Notes under the pieces: model-generated
Databases searched by the model: none
Seen by the model: only the letters and a program-made list of their open reading frames with translations
What the model was told of the DNA's origin: nothing
Assembly: GCA_031761405.1 (NCBI GenBank)
Contig: JASEVX010000010.1
Coordinates: 35,130,753 to 35,194,752, forward strand
Reading direction: 5' to 3'
Length of the DNA: 64,000 nucleotides
Source: Serripes groenlandicus
Lineage: Eukaryota > Mollusca > Bivalvia > Cardiida > Cardiidae
Shown here: in pieces, positions 43,801-52,850 of the stretch
How positions within the stretch are numbered: position 1 is the stretch's first letter
Layout: each line of letters begins with the position of its first letter
Position numbers and translations under genes: made by a program

Positions 43801-45802
43801 GAATCGACTCACTAAGACGATTATTTTAGCACTAAATAAGAGGATTTCAGGAATTTGAAATAATTACCTAGATCTCTGGACCTTTAACGGTCAAAAACTG
43901 CATCCGTGGTGTAGTGGTAGGGCATCCGCCTTTGGTGCGGGAGGTCGCGAATTCGATCCCCGACCGGAGCATACCTTATAGTTAAAACAATGGTTGTAAT
44001 GGCTGCCCTCCTTGGCGCACAGCGTTGCGGGGTTTGCAATAAGTGACTAGCTGGTGTCAGGATAAATGGACCAGTATAACTGGCACCTTACCCAGGAAAG
44101 GTCGTGACAGAGCTTAAAAGTTGTTGAAGGCGGCGTAAAAGACAAATCTTATTATCCAACCAAACTCTATGTTGTGGGTACTCCAAAGGTTGTCTCATTG
44201 AAACGATTCTTATTAGTTCCCATAACATTGGGTTAGAGGGACAAACACAGATTTGAGAACATGCAAAACTCCCCTCATCTAGAGCTATTTTCGTATGCTT
44301 CCAAGATACGTGTACGCATAGAAGGCGAACGGGGAATATCCTTATAGGACTGCGTATCCACAATCTGATCTAGATCTACACTGCTCGCATCAGTTTATAT
44401 GCATTTTGCGTTGCCTGGCATAAACATGAGGGCAATGATGGCCATAAATCGCTCACTGGGTAATCCAATTTGATTCGACATGCCAACTACATAGTCAATC
44501 GAATTGCAAATATATTCTGCAGATGGGTAAGCTAGTTTAAAGTAGGCCTAGATATCAGAAAGACAAACCTTCTGACAAAGTTTCAATATGCTTAAGAAAA
44601 AAAAATCTATTCACTAGATTAAAGATATTCTTGGCCAAGTGACCTGCTTCTTTTTACCTGGAAATGACCAAAATTGTCACTTAGGCTAAATATCATCAAC
44701 ACAAACAATCTTACAGTCTCATTATCTTTAGTCAAAGACACGCTCTGGTGTTTCCATCTTTTTTTTTTATTTAGGCTTTTGACCTAGGGTTTGACCAGAT
44801 ATGACCTATGTTTAAAACTTAGCCTATTGTTTGTTTTGACAAACATTTCATCTTTCTAGATTTAAAAATGCAGGCTCTAGAGCATTCCAAATAAAAGATT
44901 TCACTGAAATTTCACCCAAGTGACCTAGTTTTAAACCGAATATAAGCCACATTCGATTAGATATCATCATGACACACATTCTAACAGATTCAACATGCTG
45001 CATTCAAAGCTGTGGTCTCAAGAGTGTTAACAGGATTTGTCTCAAATCGACATAGCGAACTTGTTTTTGACGTCACATGACCCATATGCAAACGTTGCCT
45101 TGATATTACCAAGACAAACACGGACAAAGTTTTAACATGTTCTTATTTCAAATGTTGACTTCCATAGTGCTAACAAGATTTTCCTTCAATTTGACCTAGT
45201 TATGCCCCATATTCGACGATCTTAGTACATATATCATCAAGACAGTTATTTTGACAGTCAACTTAATATACAGCTTCTAGAGTGTTAACAAAAGTTTCCT
45301 TCAATTTGGCCTATTGAAATAAGTTCTGACCGAACATGACCCATATTCAAACCTTGCCTAGATATCATAAAGACAATCGTTCTTACAAAGTGTCCAGCTG
45401 CTAAAGTCAAAGAGACTGTCTCTAGAGCGTTAACTAAATTTTCATTTAATTTTGCCCAGTGACCTAGTGTTTGACCCGACATGTGTCAAATTCGAACTTG
45501 GTATAGATAAATGGTAAAAGTTTTGGCTTCAAGCTTGATAACAAGGCTTTTTTTCAATCTGACCTTTTGACCTAGGAGCCTGAGAATGAACACACCCTTT
45601 TCCTTTATTCCTTTCAGGTCTAATCAGCGTACCGAAGCAAATGGGAATAGCTATGGTTCAAACCGCCCTAACGACTGATGGCAAGAGCACGAATGAAGCG
45701 ACAGATAAAGATCTTAAAATTACATTGGATCATTTGTATTGGACCATTCAAGCCTTAAAGGGGCAAACGGTTGCCAACAAACCCCCCTTATGGTCAATGT
45801 AG
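36173..45802 (+). CDS. NADPH-dependent FMN reductase-family protein, 4 exons, 201 aa
   Basis: The product should be a cytosolic flavodoxin-fold enzyme that uses NADPH to reduce FMN, quinones or similar acceptors (family knowledge). Exons 36173-36293, 39239-39481, 40423-40479 and 45618-45802 join in frame; every intron is GT/AG and phase 1. Residues 8-18 (GLLMGSTRDER) form the FMN-phosphate loop with the family GSTR signature. SPEYNWSLPPGLTNMMDNI near residue 80 is the conserved SPEYN loop plus following helix. KPCTYVHYSVG, GPVAGWRVGMQLRVFTGALG and DHLYWTIQALKG match the rest of the fold to its last helix. The length of 201 fits the usual 180-210. A stretch ending ctttag lies just before the ATG, so a 5' untranslated exon may exist upstream. 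Introns carry MITEs, a SINE and tandem repeats but no exon is damaged. Substrate cannot be told from sequence. Confidence 0.88.
36305..37340 (+). repeat. Dispersed repeat with 162-bp tandem core (intron 1)
   Basis: It opens TTTAGCTCGCCTATTCGAAG, AAATAGGGGAGCTTATG and a GGCGTT run. Then come four units starting GGTCAAACCTTTGCGTG at about 36426, 36589, 36751 and 36913, each with CAGACACTGTGTATGCTGTT and GACCTTGTATGTCAAGTCCC. It closes near GGCGAGCTATATTGTCC at 37320, an inverted match to its opening. Frames of 60-110 codons in it are not genes. Confidence 0.8.
37341..37798. other. Intron sequence, nothing recognised
   Basis: No repeat or coding signal is visible in this part of intron 1. Confidence 0.4.
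37799..38038. mobile_element. MITE family A copy, unit 1 of a tandem cluster
   Basis: TTCAACCCTTTCCCACATAC, CTGCAGCAGACGACTTTG and GTCGTCTGCTGCAGATGCG are present; it ends GGGACAGGATAA. A (TA)n run of about 30 bases interrupts it at 37867. It is followed by linker GCTGCTTGAATTCATCGGGA. Confidence 0.7.
38085..38319. mobile_element. MITE family A copy, unit 2 of the cluster
   Basis: CATTTCCCAACATACAACAAA opens and GGGGAAGGATTAA closes. The following linker GCTGCTTGGATTCAGCGGGA repeats the one at 38040. Confidence 0.68.
38355..38556. mobile_element. MITE family A copy, unit 3 of the cluster
   Basis: ACATACAACAACTCTGCAGC opens with its TTAACCCTTTCC missing. It closes GGGACAGGATAA and is followed by GCTGCTTGAAATCATCGGGA. 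Confidence 0.66.
38610..38843. mobile_element. MITE family A copy
   Basis: TTAGACGCTTTCCCACATAC opens and GGTGGGAGAGCGTTAA closes. It is more diverged than its three neighbours. Confidence 0.62.
38996..39204. mobile_element. MITE family A copy next to a splice acceptor
   Basis: TTAACCCTTTCCCTCATATA opens and ATGAGGGAAAGGGTTAA closes; both TTAA are intact. Exon 2 of the FMN reductase starts 34 bases after it. Confidence 0.75.
39239..39481 (+). CDS. FMN reductase exon 2
   Basis: It is preceded by a pyrimidine tract and CAG at 39236-39238 and ends G/GTAAAT. It carries the SPEYN loop. A MITE family A copy ends only 34 bases upstream of the exon, so the branch point may fall in MITE sequence. 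Confidence 0.88.
39735..40025 (+). repeat. Dispersed repeat with (GGGC)n head (intron 2)
   Basis: TATAGTTTTACCCGCGGTGTA, then GGGCGGGCGGGCGTTCGGGCG, GTTGTCAGCTGAATTACTTG and CCAATCATAACCG. The head is shared with 31845-31900. A 111-codon frame across it is not a gene. Confidence 0.6.
40423..40479 (+). CDS. FMN reductase exon 3
   Basis: This 57-base microexon lies between TTATTTCAG and G/GTATGT. It encodes GPVAGWRVGMQLRVFTGAL, the helix that in this family follows the flavin-binding YS-x-G motif. Confidence 0.87.
   Translation, partial: VLSPDGVLACSYECLLAL
40845..41057. mobile_element. MITE family C, full-length copy (intron 3)
   Basis: TTAACCCTTTCAGCGCCGAA opens and TTGGCGCTGAAAGAGTTAA closes, with TTAA on both sides. 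The centre is a long hairpin: AAACAATGCAGATTTCAGG, GTGAGACAGCTCGTTACG, AGCTGACTCACCTGAATATG, TATTGTTTG. Confidence 0.75.
41157..41451 (+). mobile_element. tRNA-derived SINE (intron 3)
   Basis: Same family and order as 35621-35920: CGGTAGCTCAGTCGGTAGCG, GAGTTCGAATCCAGG, then the body and a (CAAT)n tail. The first bases of the head (GCCGAGCC) are replaced by GAACTTG, and I see no clear target duplication. Confidence 0.85.
41452..42599. other. Intron sequence, nothing recognised
   Basis: AT-rich sequence with a short (TA)n at 42040. Two TTACAG- or ACGACCT-type runs occur, but there is no repeat I can define. Confidence 0.35.
42610..43018. repeat. About 200-bp tandem duplication (intron 3)
   Basis: CACAGATTCACACATTCAG, TTCTCACACACACT, ACACGGGTTCAATAGGGTTT, ATATTCATAAATAA and GTCTGTTATCAAATTATT recur in the same order about 200 bases apart. 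Confidence 0.82.
43061..43316. mobile_element. MITE family B, copy 1 (intron 3)
   Basis: GTCGAGGGCTTGGCGTAAAA opens, TTTCTCGCCAAGCCCTCGAT closes. The centre is AAACAATGCAAATTTGGGTG, CCATTGCTCAGAACGAGC, AATGGCACCT, ATATTTGCATTGTTTAC, a nearly perfect hairpin (43143-43209). Confidence 0.8.
43440..43745. repeat. Two-copy repeat, about 230 bp apart
   Basis: GCCAACAATATATTCAAAAAC, GAATAAATGAATATTATGACC, ACCTAAGATGACTCGATAAGG at 43497 recurs with few changes at 43681. Confidence 0.75.
43898..44150 (+). mobile_element. Second tRNA-derived SINE family (intron 3)
   Basis: A 72-base tRNA-like head at 43900-43971 has an A box TGGTGTAGTGGTAGGGCA, a clean anticodon stem TCCGC/GCGGG with loop CTTTGGT, and a B box GAATTCGATCCCC. 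The loop would read UUG (Gln) but the acceptor stem has mismatches, so a functional tRNA is unlikely. The body continues GGCTGCCCTCCTTGGCG and TAACTGGCACCTTACCC to GGCGGCGTAAAAGAC. Confidence 0.55.
44400..45600. repeat. 155-bp tandem family, block 2 (intron 3)
   Basis: Diverged units with GAGTGTTAACAAGATTTTCC, TTCAATTTGACC, GTTTTTGACC and TATCATCAAGACA recur from about 44450 up to the acceptor of exon 4. About 7 units can be traced. The last unit ends only about 20 bases before the splice acceptor. Confidence 0.7.
45618..45802 (+). CDS. FMN reductase exon 4 with stop
   Basis: The acceptor is CCTTTCAG. The exon encodes the C-terminal strand and helix (LISVPKQMGIAMVQTALTTD, then DHLYWTIQALKG) and ends KPPLWSM before TAG at 45800. 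No clear AATAAA was found within 400 bases downstream. Confidence 0.87.
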
Positions 45803-45816
45803 TTATTGGACCAACG

Positions 45817-46050
45817 TCATAAACTAACATTTGACTAACTTTGACCATTGAATAGTTTAGGTCGCACACTCATGCCAACCCAGCCGCAATGTAATATTTG
45901 TACATCATGGATACATTTCGGGTATCTGGTCATAAACTAACATTTGACTAACTTTGACCATTGAAGAGTTTAGAGTTCACACTCATGTCAATACAGCCGC
46001 CAAGTAATATTAGTTCATCATGGATAAATTTCGGGTATCTGGTCATAAGC
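45817..46050. repeat. 113-bp tandem duplication after the gene
   Basis: TCATAAACTAACATTTGACT, AACTTTGACCATTGAA and AATTTCGGGTATCTGG occur at 45818 and 45930, with a partial third start at 46042. It lies 15 bases after the stop codon, so it is probably in the 3' untranslated region. Confidence 0.8.
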
Positions 46051-46955
46051 AAACATTCATGAAGTATTTCTAATTATAAGATTAAAATTTAGTCAATCGA
46101 AGTCTTGATATTGTCTTTTTTATCACATGACAATGCCTTTTTTTCCGCGAATGTTTACAAATTGGCTGAAAACGTGTATCCGGTAAACACAAACTTCACG
46201 ATAGATGGCATAGGTAAAGGGACCATCATCTGTCAATGATTACACTGTTACCATAGAGTTTGACCATATGTTAAATTGTTAAACCATATGCTTTCGAAGT
46301 CGTCGATTGCAGATTTGTCATATGTTGGAAAGAGATAAATCGTTAAATGACAGCTGTCATCATGGACCGTACAGAAAACGAAATCATATCAAAAATCAAA
46401 TTGTTATTATGAGCGGCTATACTATTGTAATTGTTCTAATTATCCAGACCAACCTGCCCATGCGTGCAGTTTTGTCTGAGTCAGTAACAGTGAGATAAAG
46501 GACATCTGAGAAACCCCGTCCACTTTGATCACTTTGCATCGATACTAAGACGGATCTTCGTCTACTTTGGTCATTAACGTTATGGTTAGTTTCCCTGAAA
46601 TGCCGCTTGAATGCATTTATATAACTGAAATACCGCTGTAAACGGCGTTGAACTGAAACCAATTAATTGGCAATACAGAGTATTATGCAGTTTCTAGGTC
46701 GTTTGAATTTTTATTTGACAAAGTGGAAGGATCCAGGCCAGGTGATAGACCTCGAAGAATCGCCTGCTGATCTCGAATTTCGGTAATTGAAATTTATTGG
46801 AGGTCATGTATCGTACGACACGGCACACATTTTATAAAAAATGTAGTTCAACATTGTTAGATATTTACAAACCTTCGTCTTTCGTTGTGGTTTAAAAACA
46901 GTTTTAATATAATAGGTAAAAGGAACCAATTCACTAGAAGCTCGACACGTAGATT
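46051..46955. other. No gene seen; family A trace
   Basis: TCGTCGATTGCAGATTTGTC, ATATGTTGGAAAGAGATAA at 46300-46340 is a right-end remnant of MITE family A. Otherwise nothing is recognised. Confidence 0.4.
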
Positions 46956-47235
46956 TGATTGATTGGTGTTAAATGCAGTTCTCAACGATATTTCAGTTAC
47001 AATATACATAACAATACAATATACATAACACGTCGACCAGTTCTCCTTGCGTGTTTTATCTGGATTTATCGTGGCAGTACTCCACACATCATAATGACCA
47101 AACAACTGGCTACCTTCCCACATGGACTATTAAGCGCATTGCTAAACGAAGCTATAACGACTTGTCAATCACCAGAAAGAATAATTTGCCGAGCCGGGGT
47201 TCGGACCTACGACCCCTGGATTGATAGCCGTAAGC
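46956..47235 (-). mobile_element. tRNA-derived SINE, old copy
   Basis: GATTTGATTGATTGGTGTTA at the left is the tail; GAGCCGGGGTTCGGACCTAC at 47190 covers the decayed B box. The A-box part is lost after ATTGATAGCCGT. Confidence 0.65.
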
Positions 47236-47811
47236 CCTCATGTGGACGTTTATTGGATGGATAACGATCATATTACTAACGTTTGTTTGGGTTCTAAGCG
47301 TATCCAAGGTGATTGTACTACAAGGTTTATCCGGTTCAGAACTGTCTCCAGGCAGACGAAGAATGTTCTCTTACTTCACTGGTTTAAACATTGATTAGGT
47401 CAGGTTTCGTGTGACTTTGCTCTTTAACCACTTACAACATGCAGAAGCGTTTAGAAGCATATGCAGCAGCCGACTGTTGACAACAGTGTGGCAAAAGGAA
47501 AAAATGTGAGAGATAAACCATTTTTTAATTCAATTCAATCCTTTGTTGGCAAATATTGACACAATTTGTCTACATGTCCATTTCCAAAATGTGCTTACAG
47601 TGTAGATCCTGATCAGAATACGTGGATGCGCTAGTTGACCTTTATCTATACCGATGCAACTGCCTTCAAGTTGCTTTTATGACAGTCCTGCCTATATGGA
47701 CACTAGGAAGCATTGATGCATATTTTAATAATCTTTCTATTGGCAGTATATAATGCAATAATACTATCTTGATATTATCACGGATTAGTGTACTGTTGAT
47801 CAAACAAGGTG
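47236..47811. other. No gene seen; family A trace
   Basis: CACTTACAACATGCAGAAGC, GCAGCAGCCGACTG and AGTGTGGCAAAAGG at 47430-47495 are a left-part remnant of MITE family A. Confidence 0.35.
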
Positions 47812-47970
47812 ACTGAACATAGAAGGTAACACATACTGAACAAAGATTGTAACTCATACTGAACAAAGAATGTAACACATACTAAACAAAGAATGTAACA
47901 CATACTGAACTTAGAAGGTAACACCTACTGAACATAGAAGGTAACACATACTGAATATAGAAGGTTACAC
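47812..47970. repeat. 24-bp tandem repeat, about 6 copies
   Basis: The unit is ACTGAACAAAGAATGTAACAC followed by ATA, with ACATAGAAGG variants. Confidence 0.85.
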
Positions 47971-49172
47971 ATTTTACTTGAGTACTTAAGAATGCATGGG
48001 ATTTGGAAACATAGAGGAGAAGAAGTTGAAAACGGAAGAGAAATGACATATACAAAATATGCAGAAATACAGTTTGTTAATGGAAGTTGGATGAAAAGTG
48101 TCACATGGGAAAAGTGTATATGAGTTGATGCTGCACATTTCCAAATGAATGAATAAATCGAATCAATCAATCAATGCATCCAGCAAGCAAGCAATCAGTC
48201 ATTCCATCCATCAATAATTCGTTGCGAATTGATGAAAAATAGGTGGAAGAGTTTTCGACGAATATTATAATATTAATAACACTCACCATTTCTTCATTTT
48301 TGTGTAGCCTGCATTGACGATTGTCTGTTTTAGGGCACTTACATGTACACCTACATGTACATATAAAAGCGTCCATAACATACTGTAAATTTATGTTATG
48401 AACAAAACTAAGTGTTCGCTAGTGAAGGGGAATAAGTCCAAAATAATAACAACATAGTTAACCTAGTCAATGTACTTTTACTATTGGAATTCTCATTGTT
48501 GCCATATACATATCCTACACTAGTACGTGATTCAATTGATGAGTGTGAGCTAAATTCCGGACAAAGCTTGATCAAATATGATAACAATAAAAGGGAAAAT
48601 CTAAAAAAAAAAAAATAACAAAATTCAAACAACAACAAAAACAGCTGAGAACACTACATGTACGTCTAATAACTATCTTCAAATAATCCTAATTTCAAGT
48701 GAGCCCGTTGAATAGTTCTGTAGTTATTGTCCGACCTAGTCTAGAAATTTTTGAATTGCAGAAATGGACACATATGTACGCTTTCCCGATGAGCAGGATC
48801 ATAAATTCATTGCTCAACACATTCACATAACGTCCCAAGTGAAATGCTTACCTACATTCCGGTTGCATTAATAGATATGAACTTAACCTTTCCAATTTAA
48901 GACAATTTTGAAGCAGGTTATTTTGTAAACATCTAGGCAAAACTATGGAAACATCTCGTTTCCATCAGCGTAGTTGGACTTAACCTTTTCAATTTAAGAC
49001 AATTTTGTAGCAGGTTATCTTGTAAACATGTAAGCAAAACTAGGGAAACTCTCTATAAATGAAAGTATAATTATTGAATATCATCGAAATACAAATGACT
49101 GATAATTTTTGCTTTTTTCTACTTTTGACGCACTTCTTTCAAAATTCGTCTACTGAATATACGCCAAAATAT
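47971..49172. other. No gene seen; weak MITE traces
   Basis: ACTTAACCTTTCCAATTTAAG, ACAATTTTGAAGCAGG occurs twice (48890 and 48973) and resembles the start of MITE family A. The rest is AT-rich. Confidence 0.4.
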
Positions 49173-49426
49173 ATATCGAGGGCTTGGCGTGAAACGGTTG
49201 TAACTAAAATTGGTAATTTTTTACCAAGGTTAATCACCTCGCCATAAAGTCTTTATAAGCGTTAAATCATTTTTCTTGGTAAACAATGGAAATTTAGGTG
49301 CCATTGCTCGTTCTGAGCAATGGCACCTAAATTTGCATTGTTTACAAAAGGGTCAAAATTGCCCCTAAACCAGGGTTTTAAAAATAGGTTTTTAGTTACA
49401 ACCGTTTCACGCCAAGCCCTCGATAT
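49173..49426. mobile_element. MITE family B, copy 2
   Basis: ATCGAGGGCTTGGCGTGAAAC opens, GTTTCACGCCAAGCCCTCGAT closes. The core hairpin is GGTGCCATTGCTCG, TTCTGAGCAATGGCACC. It has inserted into a degraded family A copy whose CGTCTACTGAATATACGCC lies just left of it. Confidence 0.82.
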
Positions 49427-49963
49427 GTGTGGTGGGAAAGTGTTAGAATTGTTACTTTTTAAAGACACTCGGGGTGTTTGATAACAAACATATTCATGTA
49501 AAAAGATCTAGGTATCATTCTTATGTATGCGAATCCGACAGATATTTACTAAATCCTTATTTATAAAATGGATAACTTTTTCTTCCCGATTAATTGACAC
49601 ACATGTGAAAGAAATGAATGTAGAAGCTACAAGTAAGTGACCATGTATTCATTCCCTTTATGAACAGTGTACCGCTCTCTGAACTTCTTAAGCGAGAACC
49701 AGTTTTATAATCGGCGAGAGAGTAACTGGAAACGGTTACATGTACCGTATAGCCGTTTACAAGATATAATAGTTTTACAGTCTGCCTTACTATTTTTCAC
49801 GAAAATAAGGAAAAGGTCTGTTATTGGACGTGTAACTGTATAAATTGGGAAGCATGGTTTCAAAAGTGTATGGTCAGACTCCACAAAACAGGAACGCATG
49901 TAAGATCTTATCTACATCCTTGCGTTGCAGAGGGGAAATGGTATACGGATAGCCGTAGAAAAG
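49427..49963. other. No gene seen
   Basis: Nothing recognised between the two family B copies. Confidence 0.4.
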
Positions 49964-50219
49964 TATATCGAGGGCTTGGCGTGAAATGGTTGTAACTAAA
50001 ATTGGTATTTTTTTTACCAAGGTTAATCACCTTGCCATATACTCTTTATTAGCGTTAAATCATTTTTCTTAGTAAACAATGGGAATTTAGGTGCCATTGC
50101 TCGTTCTGAGCAATGGCACCTAAATTTGCATTGTTTACAAAGGGGTCAAACTTGCCCCTAAATCTGCGTTTTCTAAATAGGTTTTTAGTTACAATCGTTT
50201 CACGCCAAGCCCTCGATAT
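49964..50219. mobile_element. MITE family B, copy 3
   Basis: It is very close to copy 2 in sequence and in the same orientation, including the ACCAAGGTTAATCACCT segment and the core hairpin. Confidence 0.82.
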
Positions 50220-50669
50220 GACATTTAGAATATTGAGATAATCGTCTTGATAGAGGGTTGGACACATTGTGTAAACAGGAGAAATTAGTCGTTTTGAGTC
50301 ATTGTTATACTTTCGACAAAAGCTTTAAAAATCCATCCGCTTCGTTTGTGTCATATGCTACCACGGAAAGGGTTAAACACTGATAGTTCATTATATTAAT
50401 GCAAATGTATTACACCTGCCATGTAAAAGTCTTCGTCTGAGTTTATTAGGTGTCTGTGTATATAACTAATGATATTATAAAACGTTTTCAAAATTTACTT
50501 GGTTATTTTTCTACGTATGAAAGCCATTCAAATGCAGCATTCATAAATCCATGCGCGATGTTCAACAGCAAAAGTTGCATTTTCGAAAGCAGGCATGCTA
50601 TGAGCTTCGGATCGCTTCCCAACCCTTCTCTAATCAAAGTACTGAACGTACTATAATGCAAGGGATGTT
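50220..50669. other. No gene seen
   Basis: A right-end trace of MITE family A (ACGGAAAGGGTTAA, 50364) is the only recognisable feature. Confidence 0.4.
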
Positions 50670-51420
50670 GGCTCTAGACTGTTAACAAGACTTTCCTTCA
50701 ATTTGACCTAGTGACCTACTTTTTGACCCAAGATGACCCATGTTAGAATTTGACCTAGATATCACCAAGAAAAACATTCTGATAAAGTTTCAACATGCTC
50801 AAGCTAAAAATGCAGTATCCAGAGTGTTAACAAGATTTTCCTTCAATTTGGCCTTCTGACCTAATGTGACCCATATTCGAACTTGACCTGGATATCATTA
50901 ATACAAACATTCTGGCAACAATTCAAACTGCTGAAGCAAAAATTGCGGCCTCTAGAGTGTTAACAAGATTTTCCTTCAACTTGACCTAGTGACCTACTTT
51001 TTGACCCATCATGACCCATGTTCATACTTGACCTACATATCATCAAGACAAACATTCTGATAAAGTTTCAGCATGCTCAAGTTCAAAATAAGACCTCCAA
51101 AGTGTTAACAAGATTTCAATTCAATTCGGCTTAGTGACCTAGTTTTTGACCAGGTTTGACCCATATTCGAACTCGGCCTAGATATCGTTTCGATAAACAT
51201 TCTAATCAAATTTTTAAATAGTAAAAAATGCGGCTTCTACAGTATTAACAGATTTTCCTTCAATTTGACCTAGTGACCTAGTTGTTGACCTTAAATGGCC
51301 CAGTTTCGAACTTGTTCAAGATATGATGGAGATGAATGATTAATTTTCATGAAGATCCGATGCAGAAATGTAGCCTGTAGAGTGTTAACAAGTTGATGAT
51401 GCACGACAGCCGTATTTCCG
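50670..51420. repeat. 155-bp tandem family, block 3
   Basis: Five units begin GTTAACAAGATTTTCCTTCAA (near 50680, 50828, 50965, 51110 and 51245). Exact TGACCTAGTGACCT occurs at 50704, 50982 and 51266. This is the best preserved block of the family. Confidence 0.82.
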
Positions 51421-51866
51421 TAATATACATTGCAGGGATTTTCTCAAAAGGTTTTTGAGCTACCCGCTTTCAAGCTACTCGTTTTCCATTTTGTTTAAAG
51501 AAACATTTAAGATCCTTATGTCTGACTTAAAATTCTAAATTATGTTTACAACTTCATGGTTTAAAACTTTACATTGTGTACGTTTACTTTGTATAATGTG
51601 CATACTGTTTAGCTTGTTGTGAAACGTATGTTACTGATCCCTGGACAATCAAGAAAAAATGTCCATTTTGAAAAAAACAGAGGGCAGCACAACAATTTTA
51701 CAAATTTACACTTCCTGGAAGCTGGGCATGACAATATACGGAGGTATTCAGCATAGTTGAATTCCCCGCATAACAAACTACTACCTTTGTCTTTGTAGCA
51801 TATAACATAGACAAGAGATGTATAACTAAATACTACATCCCTGCATAGACCTTACATATCATAAAC
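51421..51866. other. No gene seen
   Basis: AT-rich sequence directly before the inverted-repeat element. Confidence 0.4.
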
Positions 51867-51934
51867 TATGGAACGCCGGCACTGTCTTTAGACGTGATGA
51901 AACGTGGTTTTGTACTTATATTCTGACAGTTTTT

Positions 51935-52450
51935 ATTATATTATGTAGTTACATCTTTACATTATGTAGATACATCTTTATATTATGTCGGTACATCTTT
52001 ACATTATGTAGATACATATTTATATTATGTAGATACATCTTTATATTATGTCGGTACATCTTTATATTATGTAGATACATCTTTATATTATGTAGATACA
52101 TCTTTATATCATGTGCTTGCTTTATTATATTATGTCCATACTTTATTATATTATGTGGATACATCTTTACATTATGTAGATACATCTTTATATTATGTGG
52201 ATACATCTTTATATTATGTAGATACATCTTTATATTATGTGGATACATCTTTATATTATGTAGATACATCTTTATATTATGTAGATACATCTTTGTATTA
52301 TGTAGATACATCTTTACATTATGTCCATACTTTATTATATTATGTGGATACATCTTTACATTATGTAGATACATCTTTATATTATGTGGATACATCGTTA
52401 TATTATGTAAATACATCTTTATATTATGTAGATACATATTTATATTTTCA
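51935..52450. repeat. 21-bp minisatellite, left arm
   Basis: The unit is ATCTTTATATTATGTAGATAC, about 24 copies. Since 21 is divisible by three, frames of 113-162 codons stay open on both strands; they are not genes. Confidence 0.88.
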
Positions 52451-52805
52451 ATAACTCTCCTAGTTTAATAGATTGAAGAAGATTGGCCAAGGAGGCCTGT
52501 TGCCACGGCGACGCCATTTTAATTGTTTGCTTTACGGGCGTTACCCTTTACGGATCACATTACCGTCACATTCCGTACATTCGCGCTTTAATTTCCGGTG
52601 TCAAGGCGGAATATCACCCTGCTTAAACTATCCACAACACATAACAACGTTTGCACATCATATAAAGTTACCACAGATAGCACAAGATGTAATAACGTCA
52701 CGACAGAATATAAGAAAAACAACTAACTAAACAATATAATATTGCATGGACATTATCTACTACTCTGTTAATCATGGGCAAATATGAATGGGATGTGTTT
52801 GTCGT

Positions 52806-52850
52806 TTACCTTCCGTCCGTCCGTCCGTCCGTCCGTTCGTCTGTCGTCCT
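52806..52850. repeat. (GTCC)n microsatellite
   Basis: CCGTCCGTCCGTCCGTCCG sits inside the inverted-repeat element, followed by a generic dispersed repeat (GGATGGATTTGATTAAAAC). Confidence 0.75.

Noticed and set aside
43900..43971. Functional tRNA-Gln gene
   Set aside because: The acceptor stem has at least two mismatches and the sequence continues into a SINE-like body.
51949..52454. Frames of 113-162 codons on both strands as repeat proteins
   Set aside because: They come from a 21-bp minisatellite, and the mirrored arm at 53762-54300 gives the same peptides on the opposite strands.
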